A stretch of 64,000 nt of DNA from Halobacteroides halobius DSM 5150 (GCF_000328625.1 NC_019978.1:1364001-1428000); one strand, 5' to 3'; numbered from the stretch's first letter, positions 50,328 through 60,985 are shown. Numbers and translations: made by a program. The notes: generated by a model from the letters alone, not told the origin.

Positions 50328-50846
50328 TTAAAATTTACTAAGTCTCTTTACCCGTCCTAAAACTTTATATTCATTCTTTACCCAAAACTGTTGTTGAGGT
50401 TTAAAGGTTGCTAGACGATTAGATAATTCGACTACTTTAAACCATAACCCTCCTTTACTTCCTCTAGCATCAATAGCAATCAAATCACCTTCTTGAATCT
50501 TAAATCTAACTACTCCATCTTTAAAGTTATCTACAACTTGATTATTAATGATTAAATTAACATGAGGCGTCTTTAATTTATTTTGTAAACTGAGAGTCAT
50601 ATAATCCTCTTGAACAGAGAAAACTTGTTTAGCAGAAGTATTTTTAACTGGTGGATTAAAGTTAGACTGTTGTCCAATAGTTAATATCTTTTTGACCCTA
50701 GGAATTTTACTAATTAAACTTTTTTCTAGATTAGGATTAGCTAAAATCATTTGAACAGTCACCATTAATAATAGACCAGTTACTACTACCCACATCACTA
50801 ACCTTTGAATCTTGTCAATTAATCTATCAAAAAAACCTCTGGGCAT
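50328..50846 (-). CDS. Membrane-anchored protein of unknown function
   Basis: A 172-residue protein with an N-terminal cytoplasmic stretch, one transmembrane helix (about 17-37, LVMWVVVTGLLLMVTVQMIL) and an extracytoplasmic part. The C-terminal half (about 85-165) looks beta-rich: LSLQNKLKTPHVNLIINNQVVDNFKDGVVRFKIQEGDLIAID. I do not recognise a family. It follows the flavoprotein gene and ends 8 bases before the aro operon promoter. Confidence 0.65.
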   Translation of the reverse strand: MPRGFFDRLIDKIQRLVMWVVVTGLLLMVTVQMILANPNLEKSLISKIPRVKKILTIGQQSNFNPPVKNTSAKQVFSVQEDYMTLSLQNKLKTPHVNLIINNQVVDNFKDGVVRFKIQEGDLIAIDARGSKGGLWFKVVELSNRLATFKPQQQFWVKNEYKVLGRVKRLSKF

Positions 50847-50921
50847 AAAACTCCCCCCCTATAATACACTATTTAATATAGTAATATGTATTATAAGAGA
50901 AGGACATTCTTAAATTTTCGA

Positions 50922-52148
50922 TTACACATTATTTCCAACTACATAGCCCATTGAAAATGCTCCTTGTAGATTAAATCCACCGGTATAAGCATCTACATCA
51001 ATTACCTCTCCAGCAAAATATAACCCTTGCACTAACTTAGATTCTAAAGTAGATGGATTAATCTCCTCTGTATCTATACCACCTACTGTAACAATAGCTC
51101 GTTTAAATCCTTGAGTGCCTGTTATAGTTAATTTTAAATTAGTTAATAAATCTACCAATTCCTCTCGTTCTTTTCTAGTAATTTGATTAACAAATTTAGT
51201 AGCAGGAATTGATGATAACTGAACAATAACAGGAATTAACTTACTAGGTAATAGATCACCAAGGCTATTTTTGAATTGTTTTCTTGAATATTTAGCAAAA
51301 TCCCTTTGTAATCGATTATCTAGTTGTTCTAAAGACAAAGCTGGTTTAAGATTAATTCTTAATTTTATACTATGACGTCCTAAATAATTTACGACATCAC
51401 GACTTAAAGTTAAAATAATTGGCCCACTAACTCCAAAGTGAGTAAATAACATTTCACCAAATTCTTCTTTCTTTTCTGCACCATCTATTACTAGAGTGGC
51501 TGTTACATTTCTTAAATTTAAACCCTGTAATTTGGGTGCCCAATCTTCTTTTACTTCTAAAGGAACTAAAGAAGGCTTGCTGGGTATAACTCTATGTCCT
51601 AACTCTTTAGCTATATCATAACCATCACCTGATGAACCAGTTGTCGGATAAGCTTTACCTCCAACTGCTAATAAAATATTAGCTGCAAAATAGATTTTTT
51701 TATCTTTAGTCTGTACCCCTGTTACTTGCTTATTTTTTACGGTAATAGTTTCAACTGCACTATTAAGTCTAATTTCAACCCCGTTTTCTTCCATAAATTT
51801 TTTTAAAGCGCTCACAATATCATGAGCTGAATCTGAAGTAGGAAAGACCCTATTTCCTCGTTCTACTTTGGTCTTAACTCCTAGCTTAGCAAAAAAGTCC
51901 CTTAACTGCCAATTAGAAAAAGTATACAAAGAACTATAGAGAAATTTACCGTTATCAGGAAAGTTATTAATTATTTCTTCTATATCACAATCATTAGTTA
52001 AATTACATCTACCTTTCCCAGTGATTAATAATTTTTTGCCTACCTGTTCATTTTTTTCTAGTAATAAAACCTTCTTCCCTCTAGTAGCTGCTTGTCCTGC
52101 AGCCATCATACCTGCTGCTCCACCACCTACTACAATTAAATCATACAT
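50922..52148 (-). CDS. BaiN/HI0933-family flavoprotein oxidoreductase
   Basis: A 408-residue FAD protein with the dinucleotide motif VVGGGAAGMMAAGQAA near the N-terminus, KKLLITGKGRCNLTN, ALVAVGGKAYPTTGSSGDGYD in approximate form, TVGGI and the C-terminal GLYFAGEVIDVDAYTGGFNLQ. The family is often named after BaiN of Clostridium scindens, but most members have no known substrate. ATG 52148 follows AAAGGAGATTAAGT; the frame extends to 52202 without a ribosome site. Confidence 0.88.
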   Translation of the reverse strand: MYDLIVVGGGAAGMMAAGQAATRGKKVLLLEKNEQVGKKLLITGKGRCNLTNDCDIEEIINNFPDNGKFLYSSLYTFSNWQLRDFFAKLGVKTKVERGNRVFPTSDSAHDIVSALKKFMEENGVEIRLNSAVETITVKNKQVTGVQTKDKKIYFAANILLAVGGKAYPTTGSSGDGYDIAKELGHRVIPSKPSLVPLEVKEDWAPKLQGLNLRNVTATLVIDGAEKKEEFGEMLFTHFGVSGPIILTLSRDVVNYLGRHSIKLRINLKPALSLEQLDNRLQRDFAKYSRKQFKNSLGDLLPSKLIPVIVQLSSIPATKFVNQITRKEREELVDLLTNLKLTITGTQGFKRAIVTVGGIDTEEINPSTLESKLVQGLYFAGEVIDVDAYTGGFNLQGAFSMGYVVGNNV

Positions 52149-52185
52149 ACTTAATCTCCTTTCATAACTGATAACTAAAACAAAA

Positions 52186-52212
52186 AGTAGCCCGTAATTC
52201 ACGAGCTACTTC
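52186..52212 (-). terminator. Intrinsic terminator of the fab-rnc cluster
   Basis: AAGTAGC, CGT pair with ACG, GCTACTT around AATTC with one bulge. It overlaps the rnc stop and is followed on the minus strand by TTTTTGTTTTAG. Confidence 0.82.
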
Positions 52213-52904
52213 ACCTTAGCAATTGCTTTTTTGGCTGCTTTTTGTTCAGCTTCTTTTTTACTAAAACCCACTCCTACACCTAATATTTCTTGATCAAAAA
52301 TAACTTCAACAGTAAACCTTTTATTATGGTCAGGTCCTTTTTCTTCTACTACTTTATAATCAGGACGCAAATTAGAATCTTTTTGAATTAATTCCTGCAA
52401 TAAAGTTTTATAGTCACGAACATAACTTCCTTGCTCTACCTCTTTTATATTAGGAACTAGTAAGTCTAGAATAAATTCTTGTGATGCCTCTAATCCTTGA
52501 TCTAGATAGATACTTCCTACTACCGCTTCAAATCCATCAGCTAAAATAGAATCTCTCTTTCTACCACCTGTCATTTCTTCTCCTTTACCTAGTAACATAT
52601 ATTTTCCTAATTCAATCTCTCGCGCTTTTTCGGCTAGGATAGGAGCACTTACTACTACAGATCTAATTTTAGCTAATTCACCTTCAGGATGATCAGGATA
52701 ATTGAGAAAGATATATCTACTAATAATCAAATCTAATACAGAATCACCCAAAAACTCTAAACGTTCATTATCTTTAATCTTTAATTCTTGTTTCTCATTT
52801 GCGTAAGATTTATGGGTAATAGCTTTCTCTAATAATTTCAAATCACTAAATTGAACTTCAATTTCTTGCTGAAGCTCAATCAATACTTCTTTATTTGCTG
52901 CCAT
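52206..52904 (-). CDS. rnc: Ribonuclease III
   Basis: Double-strand-specific endoribonuclease for rRNA and mRNA processing. Of 232 residues, the N-terminal domain carries the signature ERLEFLGDSVLDLIIS and the catalytic Asp-Glu pair (ILADGFEAVVGSIYLD); the C-terminal dsRBD (about 160-230) ends KKEAEQKAAKKAIAKVK. It follows fabF by 17 bases, the common Firmicute order fabF-rnc. Confidence 0.95.
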   Translation of the reverse strand: MAANKEVLIELQQEIEVQFSDLKLLEKAITHKSYANEKQELKIKDNERLEFLGDSVLDLIISRYIFLNYPDHPEGELAKIRSVVVSAPILAEKAREIELGKYMLLGKGEEMTGGRKRDSILADGFEAVVGSIYLDQGLEASQEFILDLLVPNIKEVEQGSYVRDYKTLLQELIQKDSNLRPDYKVVEEKGPDHNKRFTVEVIFDQEILGVGVGFSKKEAEQKAAKKAIAKVK

Positions 52905-52921
52905 AAATTTTCACATCCTAT

Positions 52922-54172
52922 TTAAGCATTATACTCTTTAAATAATACGCAAGCATTATGTCCTCCAAAACCTAATGAATTAGATAAAGTAACCTTAGTC
53001 TCTATTTCTTTGGCTTCATTTGGTACATAATTGAGATCACATTCTGGATCCTCATTCTGATAGTTAATTGTTGGTGGTACAATATTGTTTTTGATAGCTA
53101 ATACTGATGCAATAGCTTCAATCCCTCCAGCTCCACCAAGTAAGTGACCTGTCATTGATTTAGTTGAACTAATTGCTAAATCATAAGCATGATCTCCACA
53201 AACTTCTTTAATCGCTGCTGTCTCCAACTTATCATTTGCTGGAGTTGATGTACCATGAGCATTAATATAATCAATTTCATTGGGAGCAATACCTGCTTTA
53301 TCAACTGCCATTTGCATAGCTCTAGCAGCTCCTTCTCCTTGAGGCGCTGGAGCTGTAACATGATGAGCATCAGCTGATAATCCATAGCCAGCTAATTCAG
53401 CATAAATGTTAGCCCTCCTAGCTTGAGCATGTTCTAGTGTCTCAAGAATTAACACTCCTGCACCTTCTCCCATTACAAAACCATCTCGTTCAGCATCAAA
53501 AGGGCAACTAGCTTGTTTTGGATTCTCATTATTAGTACTCATTGCTTTTAGAGAACAAAATCCTGCATATGATACAGGAGTAATTGCAGCCTCACTACCT
53601 CCAGCAATCATCACATCTGCATCTCCACGTTGAATTATTTCATATGCTTCTCCAAGAGCATGAGTTCCAGTAGCGCAAGCAGTTACTATTGATGAATTAG
53701 GTCCTTTAGCCCCTGTTTGAATAGCAACTTGCCCAGCTCCTATGTTAGCAATCATCATTGGTATTAAAAATGGACTAACTCTATTTGGCCCACGTTTAAG
53801 TAACCTTTTATGTTGCTGCTCTAATGTTTCAATCCCTCCAATTCCAGAACCAACTAGAGTTCCTACTCGTTCTGCATTTCCATCATTAATCTCTAAATTA
53901 GCATCCTTAACTGCCATATTAGAAGCAGCAACAGCATATTGAGTATAAGGATCCATCCTTTTAGCTTCTTTTCGATTAATCCCAAAATCCTGTGGATTAA
54001 AGTCATTAACTTCTCCACCAATTCTAGTTTTATACTCTGTAGCATCAAAATTAGTAATTTCACTAATTCCAGATTTACCTTCTATTAAAGACGTCCAGTA
54101 TTCTTCTATCTCATTTCCTACAGGAGAAATAACCCCCATCCCAGTAACAACTATACGTTTATTCATCTTCAT
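52922..54172 (-). CDS. fabF: 3-oxoacyl-ACP synthase II
   Basis: Chain-elongating condensing enzyme. The Cys-His-His triad is seen in [14 protein letters not shown] (Cys), [14 protein letters not shown] (His) and [15 protein letters not shown] (His). 414-416 residues, normal. Two ATGs (54172, 54166) are possible after GGGAGGGAAAA; both give the same fold. It overlaps the upstream FabK-like gene by 14 bases. Confidence 0.95.
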   Translation of the reverse strand: MKMNKRIVVTGMGVISPVGNEIEEYWTSLIEGKSGISEITNFDATEYKTRIGGEVNDFNPQDFGINRKEAKRMDPYTQYAVAASNMAVKDANLEINDGNAERVGTLVGSGIGGIETLEQQHKRLLKRGPNRVSPFLIPMMIANIGAGQVAIQTGAKGPNSSIVTACATGTHALGEAYEIIQRGDADVMIAGGSEAAITPVSYAGFCSLKAMSTNNENPKQASCPFDAERDGFVMGEGAGVLILETLEHAQARRANIYAELAGYGLSADAHHVTAPAPQGEGAARAMQMAVDKAGIAPNEIDYINAHGTSTPANDKLETAAIKEVCGDHAYDLAISSTKSMTGHLLGGAGGIEAIASVLAIKNNIVPPTINYQNEDPECDLNYVPNEAKEIETKVTLSNSLGFGGHNACVLFKEYNA

Positions 54173-55130
54173 TTTTCCCTCCCAAATATTCTTGCGCTTC
54201 AGTAACTAAATTATTAATTATTTCTTTAACAGGTAATATTTCATCAAGTAAATATGCTCTTTCCCCAGCAAAGACTAGTCCTTCTTCCATATTACCAGCT
54301 TGTGCTTTTAGCAAAGAATCCATAATGCAAAATCTTCGGGAACACTTCTTCAAACAGAGATAATCACATGTTTCTCCAGTTGTAACCTCTTCATCTTCTA
54401 ACCTTTCTATAAACTTATTCTTTAGTGCCCGTCCAGGCAAGCCAACAGGACTATCAATTAAATAACCTTTCTCTTCATCAGCATTCATATACTGATGTTT
54501 AAATTCATCAGCAACTTCACACTCCTCACTAGCTACAAATCTTGATCCCATTTGTACCCCAGCTGCACCTAATTTTAAAATTTCAGCAATATCTTTACCA
54601 TTAATAATTCCTCCAGCACCGATAACTGGTATATCAACAGCTTCAACAACTTTTTTTAGTAATGGCTTTAGTGGTTTATCAGTCCCTAAATGCCCCCCCG
54701 CTTCTTTTCCTTCTACAACTATTGCTGAAGCTCCAAGTCTTTCAGAAATTCTAGCTAACTTTACTGAAGAAACTATTGGTACAATCTCTACGTTATTTTC
54801 TTTTCCTAGAGAAAATAAATCACGAGAGAAACCAGCTCCAGCAACAATTACATCAATCCCTTCAGCAATTGAAGCCTTAACTAGGTCTTTAAATTTACTA
54901 ATTGCTACCATAATATTTACCCCAATAATTCCAGAAGACATCTTTCGAGCCTGTCTAATTTCCTTACGTAACTCTTCCGTTTCAAAACCAGAACCAGCTA
55001 TTAAACCAATACCTCCCTCATTAGCCACTGCTGCAGCTAATGGAGCAGTAGAAACTTTAACTGCCATACCTCCTTGTACAATAGGCACTTTAGCTACTAA
55101 ATCTCCAATTTTTAATTTTGGTAATTTCAA
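54159..55130 (-). CDS. FabK-like/nitronate monooxygenase-family flavoprotein
   Basis: A 323-residue FMN TIM-barrel protein of the 2-nitropropane dioxygenase/FabK superfamily. [37 protein letters not shown] and [35 protein letters not shown] are typical. Unlike the true FabK downstream of fabH it has a Cys-rich insert near the end ([14 protein letters not shown]). It may be a second enoyl-ACP reductase or a nitronate/quinone enzyme. It sits between acpP and fabF in the fatty-acid cluster. Confidence 0.83.
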   Translation of the reverse strand: MKLPKLKIGDLVAKVPIVQGGMAVKVSTAPLAAAVANEGGIGLIAGSGFETEELRKEIRQARKMSSGIIGVNIMVAISKFKDLVKASIAEGIDVIVAGAGFSRDLFSLGKENNVEIVPIVSSVKLARISERLGASAIVVEGKEAGGHLGTDKPLKPLLKKVVEAVDIPVIGAGGIINGKDIAEILKLGAAGVQMGSRFVASEECEVADEFKHQYMNADEEKGYLIDSPVGLPGRALKNKFIERLEDEEVTTGETCDYLCLKKCSRRFCIMDSLLKAQAGNMEEGLVFAGERAYLLDEILPVKEIINNLVTEAQEYLGGKNEDE

Positions 55131-55256
55131 TATTATTCCCCCATTGGTTAATTATTAAAAGTCTTTGACCTTCACTTTATGTTTTATAATTATAATATGT
55201 ATTAACAGATTGGATATAAACAAAATTTATATTAATCCTTTATATAGTTGAATAAA

Positions 55257-55286
55257 AGCCCCGCCTATATAAAATAAACGGGACCT
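55257..55286 (-). terminator. Weak hairpin after acpP
   Basis: A short CCCG/CGGG stem closes an AT-rich loop on the minus strand, followed by CTTTTATT. It could partly end the acpP transcript. Confidence 0.45.
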
Positions 55287-55303
55287 AATTAAATAATTAA
55301 GAA

Positions 55304-55558
<255 letters not shown>

Positions 55559-55584
55559 TTATAATCTATAACTAATATACTTAG

Positions 55585-56334
55585 TTACATTGCCATTCCG
55601 CCATCAATTCTAATAACTTCTCCAGTAATATATCTTGCTTCATCACTCGCTAAAAATAATATTGTATCAGCTATATCTTCAGGCTGACCAAATTCTTGCA
55701 TAGGAATCTCATCTGTCATTTTCTTAACTACCTTATCAGATAATTCATCTGTCATAGCTGTTTCAATAAATCCAGGAGCAACAGCATTAACAGTTATTCC
55801 ACGCTTAGCCAGTTCTCTAGCAGTTGATTTAGTCAATCCTATTAAACCTGCTTTAGAAGCAGAATAATTAGCTTGCCCTGCATTACCCATTAATCCTACT
55901 ACAGAAGAAACATTAATTATTCTACCACTTCTTTGCTTCATCATCAACCTACTTACTGCTTTTGTAGCATTAAATGCTCCTTTTAGATTAACATCTAATA
56001 CTGCATCCCAGTCTTTTTCTTTCATTCTCATCAATAATGTATCTTTAGTAATTCCAGCATTATTAACTAAAATATCTAAACTACCATACTCTTTTTTAGT
56101 CTGCTTTACCATACTCTTTACTTCTTTTAAATTAGTTACATCAGCTTTAATTGCTGTTGCCTTAGCACCTAATTTTTCAATTTCAGCTACAACCTGTTGA
56201 GCATTCTCTGCTTCCGCTTCTAGAGGATAGTTAACTACTATTTTAGCTCCTTCTCGGGCCAACTTTAAAGCTACCTGTTTACCAATCCCCCGAGAACTAC
56301 CTGTTATAAGTGCAACTTTATCCTTAACTCTCAT
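55585..56334 (-). CDS. fabG: 3-oxoacyl-ACP reductase
   Basis: NADPH-dependent short-chain dehydrogenase: ITGSSRGIGKQVALKLA (cofactor), DILVNNAGITKD, catalytic Ser in INVSSVVGLMG, YSASKAGLIGLTK (Tyr-Lys) and VAPGFIETAMTDEL. 249 residues. ATG 56334 follows GGGAGGGATTTG. Confidence 0.96.
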   Translation of the reverse strand: MRVKDKVALITGSSRGIGKQVALKLAREGAKIVVNYPLEAEAENAQQVVAEIEKLGAKATAIKADVTNLKEVKSMVKQTKKEYGSLDILVNNAGITKDTLLMRMKEKDWDAVLDVNLKGAFNATKAVSRLMMKQRSGRIINVSSVVGLMGNAGQANYSASKAGLIGLTKSTARELAKRGITVNAVAPGFIETAMTDELSDKVVKKMTDEIPMQEFGQPEDIADTILFLASDEARYITGEVIRIDGGMAM

Positions 56335-56385
56335 CAAATCCCTCCCTACAGTTTATATAACTAATATTTGCATTTAACTTATTAT

Positions 56386-57315
56386 CTATAACTTCTTTAA
56401 TGTCTTTTTTAAAGATCTCATACTTCCTACATTTAAAGCAGTTACACTCCGGTCAATACGTCTCATAAAGCCTTTTAATACTCTACCCGGGCCAACTTCA
56501 ATAAATGTATCAAGATCCTCATTAATCATTTGTTTAATTGATTCTTCCCAACGTACTGAACCACTAATTTGCTTGATTAAAGCTTCTTTAATTTCAGCCG
56601 GTTGAGTAGTAAAATCAGCCTTAACATTTGGCACTAGTGGTAAATCAGCTTCATTAAACTCAATTTGCTCTAAATAATCCGCTAACTTTTTACCAGCAGA
56701 TTCCATTAAACTAGAATGGAAGGGCCCACTGACATTTAGTGTAATAGCCTTTTTAGCTCCTGCTTCTTGAGCTAATTCTGCTGTGTTAGTAACTGCTTTC
56801 TTTTGACCAGAGATAACTACTTGACCTGGACAATTATAGTTAGCTACTTCTACTATACCTTTTTCACTTCCTTGCTGGCAAACTTCTTTTACTTCTTGAG
56901 GTTCTAAACCAATAATTGCTGCCATAGCACCCTCACCAGAAGGGTCAGCTTGACTCATTAATTGTCCCCGTTTTCTAACTAATTGTAATCCAGTAGCAAA
57001 ATCAATTACTCCAGCAGCAACTAAAGCAGAGTATTCGCCTAAACTATGTCCTGCTACTACTTCTGGTTCAATGCCTTTCTCTAATAACAATCTATAAACT
57101 GCAATACTAGTTGCTAAAATAGCAGGTTGAGTATTAGCTGTTTCTTTTAACTTATCTTCTGGTCCTGTAAAGCACAACTTAGTAATATCTATATCCAAAG
57201 CCTGATTTGCTTCCTTAAAAGTTTCTTTAACAACTGGAAATTCTTCAGCTAAATCTTGGCCCATCCCTACATGTTGAGAACCTTGACCAGGAAAAATAAA
57301 TGCAATCTTACTCAT
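56386..57315 (-). CDS. fabD: Malonyl-CoA:ACP transacylase
   Basis: Loads malonate onto ACP. IFPGQGSQHVGMGQDL at the N-terminus, the nucleophile in VAGHSLGEYSALVAAG, MAAIIGLE and the histidine in NVSGPFHSSLM. 309 residues. AAGGAGGATAAAG precedes the ATG, 11 bases after fabK. Confidence 0.96.
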   Translation of the reverse strand: MSKIAFIFPGQGSQHVGMGQDLAEEFPVVKETFKEANQALDIDITKLCFTGPEDKLKETANTQPAILATSIAVYRLLLEKGIEPEVVAGHSLGEYSALVAAGVIDFATGLQLVRKRGQLMSQADPSGEGAMAAIIGLEPQEVKEVCQQGSEKGIVEVANYNCPGQVVISGQKKAVTNTAELAQEAGAKKAITLNVSGPFHSSLMESAGKKLADYLEQIEFNEADLPLVPNVKADFTTQPAEIKEALIKQISGSVRWEESIKQMINEDLDTFIEVGPGRVLKGFMRRIDRSVTALNVGSMRSLKKTLKKL

Positions 57316-57326
57316 CTTTATCCTCC

Positions 57327-58271
57327 TTACTTAACAAGTTGACAGTTATCTTCTAATATTTCTTTTGTTTCTCTCATGATTTCTTCAATCATATCTGCAG
57401 CTGGTTTAATTTCATTAATCATTCCTGCAACCTGCCCAGCCATTACTGTACCTTCTTTAGTATCTCCATCAATAACTGCTTGTCTTAATCTACCAATACC
57501 TAATTCTTCTATTTCTTCTTTAGGAGCACCCTCTTCTTCCATCTTTTTAATTTTACGTGTTAGCTTATTCTTTAAATTTCTAACTGGATGTCCTGTAGAT
57601 CTTGCTGTTACAATTGCATCTCTATCTTTTGCCTTTACAATAGCTTTTTTATAATTATCATGTGCAATACATTCACTAGCACAAACAAATCTAGTTCCAA
57701 TTTGAACACCTTTAGCTCCTAACGCTAAAGCAGATGCAACTCCTCGTCCATCAGCAACCCCACCAGCAGCAATTACAGGAATATTAACTTCATCAGCTAC
57801 CTGAGGGATTAATGGCATAGTAGATAATTGTCCTATATGTCCTCCAGCTTCGTTACCTTCAGCAATTACAGCATCTACACCATATCTAGCCATTCTTTTT
57901 GCTAAAGCAACAGAAGGTACTACAGGAATCACTTTTGCCCCCATATCTTGTAATTTATCTAAATATTTAGCCGGATTACCAGCTCCAGTAGTTACTACTG
58001 GTACCTCTTCTTCTAAAATAACTTCTATCACTTCATCTATATGAGGTGATAGTAACATCGCATTAACACCAAATGGGTTTTTAGTTTGAGACTTAACCTT
58101 TTTAATCTCTTCTCTAACTATATCAGCAGGAGCATTTCCAGCTCCAATAATCCCTAGCCCTCCAGCTTCAGAAACTGCAGCAGCTAATTCACCAGTAGCA
58201 ACCCAAGCCATACCACCTTGAATAATAGGATACTTAATATCTAATAAATCACATAATTCAGTCTTAAACAT
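57327..58271 (-). CDS. fabK: Enoyl-ACP reductase II
   Basis: FMN-dependent enoyl reductase replacing FabI. KYPIIQGGMAWVATGELAAAVSEAGGLGIIGAG is the N-terminal hallmark; AVIAEGNEAGGHIGQLS and IPVIAAGGVADGRGVASALALGAKGVQIGTRF bind FMN. Position between fabH and fabD supports FabK. 314 residues. No fabI was seen in the window. Confidence 0.94.
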   Translation of the reverse strand: MFKTELCDLLDIKYPIIQGGMAWVATGELAAAVSEAGGLGIIGAGNAPADIVREEIKKVKSQTKNPFGVNAMLLSPHIDEVIEVILEEEVPVVTTGAGNPAKYLDKLQDMGAKVIPVVPSVALAKRMARYGVDAVIAEGNEAGGHIGQLSTMPLIPQVADEVNIPVIAAGGVADGRGVASALALGAKGVQIGTRFVCASECIAHDNYKKAIVKAKDRDAIVTARSTGHPVRNLKNKLTRKIKKMEEEGAPKEEIEELGIGRLRQAVIDGDTKEGTVMAGQVAGMINEIKPAADMIEEIMRETKEILEDNCQLVK

Positions 58272-58284
58272 TTTTTCATCCCCC

Positions 58285-59280
58285 TTAAGTCCATTCTAAA
58301 ACTGTTGCACCCCAAGTTAAACCTGCACCAAATCCAACTAAAACTACAATATCTCCTTGCTTAATTTTATTCTTCTTTGCTGCTTCGTCTAAAGCAAGAG
58401 GAATAGATGCAGCAGAAGTATTTCCATACTTATCTAAATTAACATAAATTTGTTCTTTATCCAATCTTAGTCTTTTAGCAGCAGAATCTATAATTCTAAT
58501 ATTAGCCTGATGAGGAATTAAATAATCAATATCATCCCTATTTAAGCCAATCTGTTGTAAAGCATTTTGAGCAGCTTTACCTAAAATCCTAACGGCAAAC
58601 TTAAAGACGGCGCTACCTTCCATTTCTAAATAATGATTACCTTCATCAAGTAACTGTTGGGATAATGGATTACATGACCCGCCACCTGGTATTTTTAATA
58701 CATCACTTTTTGATCCATCTGCACCTAAATGATTAGTTAGAATGCCACCAGATTGAGCAGGTGTTAAAACTGCAGCTCCTGCACCATCACCAAATAAAAC
58801 ACAAGTACCTCTATCCTCCCAATCAATCACCTTTGATAAAGCTTCAGAGCCAATTACTAATATATTATCATAAGCTCCTGTTTCAATATACTGGCTTGCT
58901 ACTGACAAAGCATAAATAAAGCCTGTACAAGCTGCAGCTACATCAAAAGCAGGAATTCCTGGCAAACCTAATTTATCCTGAATTAAACAAGCGGTTGAAG
59001 GAAACCCTACATAATCAGGAGTGGAGGTAGCTACCAAAATCAAATCTAATTTGTCTTTATCTATATCCGCATTCTCAATAGCCTTTTGGGCTGCTTGATA
59101 ACCAAGATCAGATGCAGTTACATCCTCTTTAACAACCCTTCGTTCTTTAATTCCAGTCCTTTGTGTAATCCATTCATCACTAGTATCAACTAGTTCCTCT
59201 AAATCACTATTAGTTAGTACTTGGTCAGGAACATAAGAACCTAATCCGGCAACTTTGGCCCTTCTTGAAGATTGATTCAT
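58285..59280 (-). CDS. fabH: 3-oxoacyl-ACP synthase III
   Basis: Starts fatty-acid chains from acetyl- or branched acyl-CoA and malonyl-ACP. Catalytic Cys in DVAAACTGFIYAL, His in YLIPHQANIRI and Asn in KYGNTSAAS. ATG 59280 just past the plsX stop, after AAGGGACTGATAAATAGT, is preferred to an ATG 21 bases earlier that lacks a ribosome site. About 331 residues. Confidence 0.95.
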   Translation of the reverse strand: MNQSSRRAKVAGLGSYVPDQVLTNSDLEELVDTSDEWITQRTGIKERRVVKEDVTASDLGYQAAQKAIENADIDKDKLDLILVATSTPDYVGFPSTACLIQDKLGLPGIPAFDVAAACTGFIYALSVASQYIETGAYDNILVIGSEALSKVIDWEDRGTCVLFGDGAGAAVLTPAQSGGILTNHLGADGSKSDVLKIPGGGSCNPLSQQLLDEGNHYLEMEGSAVFKFAVRILGKAAQNALQQIGLNRDDIDYLIPHQANIRIIDSAAKRLRLDKEQIYVNLDKYGNTSAASIPLALDEAAKKNKIKQGDIVVLVGFGAGLTWGATVLEWT

Positions 59281-59281
59281 A

Positions 59282-60283
59282 CTATTTATCAGTCCCTTCA
59301 TTAATGTTCTGCTTAATTAAATCAATCAATTCCACATTTATTGATTCTTCCGCTATTTTGATAGCATTGGCAATTGCTTTAGCATTTGAACTTCCGTGAC
59401 CAATAATGGTTACACCATTAACTCCTAATAAAGGAGCTCCACCATATTCTGTATAATCCATTTTCTTCTTAATGCGATTAAAAGCTGGCTTTAATAATAA
59501 GCCACCTAATTTACTTAACCAACTTGCTTGAATCTCTTTTTTTATAATCTTAAATATAGCCGAAGATAATCCTTCAGAGGTTTTAAGAACTACATTTCCA
59601 ACAAAACCATCCGATAATATAACATCATACTCGCCGGTAAATATGTCTCTTCCTTCTACATTGCCGACAAAATTTATATTATCTAACTCTTTTAATTTCG
59701 GATAAGTTTCTTTAGTTAATTGATTTCCTTTTTTAGCTTCTTCCCCAATACTTAATAACCCCACTGTAGGATTAGATTTATGTAGTATTTCTTTAGCATA
59801 GATTTGGCCCATTTGGGCTTGTTGGACTAAATGTTCTGGCTTACTATCAGCATTAGCTCCAACGTCTAAAACTAATGTTTCACCTTTCAAACCTGGAAAA
59901 ACTGTTGCAATCGCTGGTCGCTTGACTCCTTGAATTCGACCAACCTTTAAAGTGCCAGCTGCCATAACTGCTCCCGTATTTCCAGCAGAAACAAAAGCAT
60001 CAGCTCTTCCTTCCTTAACTAATTTAGCTCCTACTACAACTGATGAGTCTTTCTTCTTTCTTAAAGCCCGAGCAGGAGATTCATCCATACTAATGGTTTG
60101 AGATGTATGATAGATCTCTATTTTATCTTCTGGATAGTTATATTTATTAAGTTCAGTTTTTATCTTTTCTTTTAAGCCTAGTAAAATAATTTGGCCCTTA
60201 ATATCTGAACTAGCTTGTACTGCTCCTTTAACTACTTCTAAAGGAGCATCATCTCCTCCCATAGCATCAATAGCTATCTTCAA
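59282..60283 (-). CDS. plsX: Acyl-ACP:phosphate acyltransferase
   Basis: Makes acyl-phosphate for PlsY in phospholipid synthesis. IAIDAMGGDDAP at the N-terminus, MDESPARALRKKKDSSVVVGAKLVKEGRADAFVSAGNTGAVMAA, and DVGANADSKPEHL follow the family. The start is TTG at 60283, giving LKIAIDAMGG (initiated as Met), seven bases after AAGGAGGAG. The fapR stop lies one base upstream. About 333 residues. Confidence 0.94.
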   Translation of the reverse strand: MKIAIDAMGGDDAPLEVVKGAVQASSDIKGQIILLGLKEKIKTELNKYNYPEDKIEIYHTSQTISMDESPARALRKKKDSSVVVGAKLVKEGRADAFVSAGNTGAVMAAGTLKVGRIQGVKRPAIATVFPGLKGETLVLDVGANADSKPEHLVQQAQMGQIYAKEILHKSNPTVGLLSIGEEAKKGNQLTKETYPKLKELDNINFVGNVEGRDIFTGEYDVILSDGFVGNVVLKTSEGLSSAIFKIIKKEIQASWLSKLGGLLLKPAFNRIKKKMDYTEYGGAPLLGVNGVTIIGHGSSNAKAIANAIKIAEESINVELIDLIKQNINEGTDK

Positions 60284-60284
60284 A

Positions 60285-60866
60285 CTATTTCTCCTCCTTA
60301 CCACTAACTTCATCCTCTACAGCAAAAATAACAAATTCCCCTGCAAAGATTACTTCATCTTTAATTTTAGTTTCTACTTTAATATGAAATTTATTCTCTT
60401 TTTTATCCGTTACTTTAGCTTGAGCTACCAATCTTTCTCCAACAGATACTGGTCTATCATATCTTACTTCTGCTGCACCAGTTAATGCTACATCTGTATC
60501 TATAATTGCTGCAGCTAAAGAATTTGCTTGAGCAAAAATATGATGTCCACGCACTATGTTAGATTTTTCCAATCCCATTTCATTGACTGTTTCTAAGATA
60601 GAAAGTCCACTCTTATTTAATTCTATATGTATTAATTCACCAATTATTTCTCCACTTTGAACTGATTTAACTTTAGAATAAGCATTTTGAGCTACTGATT
60701 TAGTCCTCTTCCTTACTTCTGGAATACCCAATTCTTTTCTATCCAATCTAATCGTTTGAATACTAACTTTAAACAATTCAGCTAATTCCTTATCAACTAA
60801 AAAAGGATTATCAGCCAATTTCTCTTTCAATCGTCTTTGTCTCTCTAACTTATTTAATTTTGCCAT
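60285..60866 (-). CDS. fapR: FapR fatty-acid and phospholipid biosynthesis repressor
   Basis: Malonyl-CoA-responsive repressor. N-terminal helix-turn-helix (about 1-50, NPFLVDKELAELFKVSIQTIRLDRKELGIPEVR) and a C-terminal hot-dog thioesterase-like domain (about 75-190, with GHHIFAQANSLAAAIID). 193 residues. It heads the plsX-fab cluster. A FapR box under its promoter shows autoregulation. Confidence 0.94.
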   Translation of the reverse strand: MAKLNKLERQRRLKEKLADNPFLVDKELAELFKVSIQTIRLDRKELGIPEVRKRTKSVAQNAYSKVKSVQSGEIIGELIHIELNKSGLSILETVNEMGLEKSNIVRGHHIFAQANSLAAAIIDTDVALTGAAEVRYDRPVSVGERLVAQAKVTDKKENKFHIKVETKIKDEVIFAGEFVIFAVEDEVSGKEEK

Positions 60867-60895
60867 TTGGTATTACCACCTACTAATAGCTTCTA

Positions 60896-60912
60896 TTAAC
60901 ACCTGGTACTAA
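60896..60912. promoter_or_regulatory. FapR operator
   Basis: On the minus strand TTAGTACCAGGTGTTAA, close to the known FapR consensus (TTAGTACC-TA/G-TACTAA). It lies at about +10 to +26 of the fapR promoter, where bound FapR would block the polymerase. Confidence 0.85.
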
Positions 60913-60927
60913 ATCAGTCCATTTAAT

Positions 60928-60956
60928 ATTATATATAATTTTTTCTTTAAACGCAA
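60928..60956 (-). promoter_or_regulatory. Sigma-A promoter of the fapR-plsX-fab operon
   Basis: TTGCGT (60956-60951), 17-bp spacer, TATAAT (60933-60928). Confidence 0.8.
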
Positions 60957-60985
60957 GTATAAAGTTATTTTTTTCAAAAACTAAA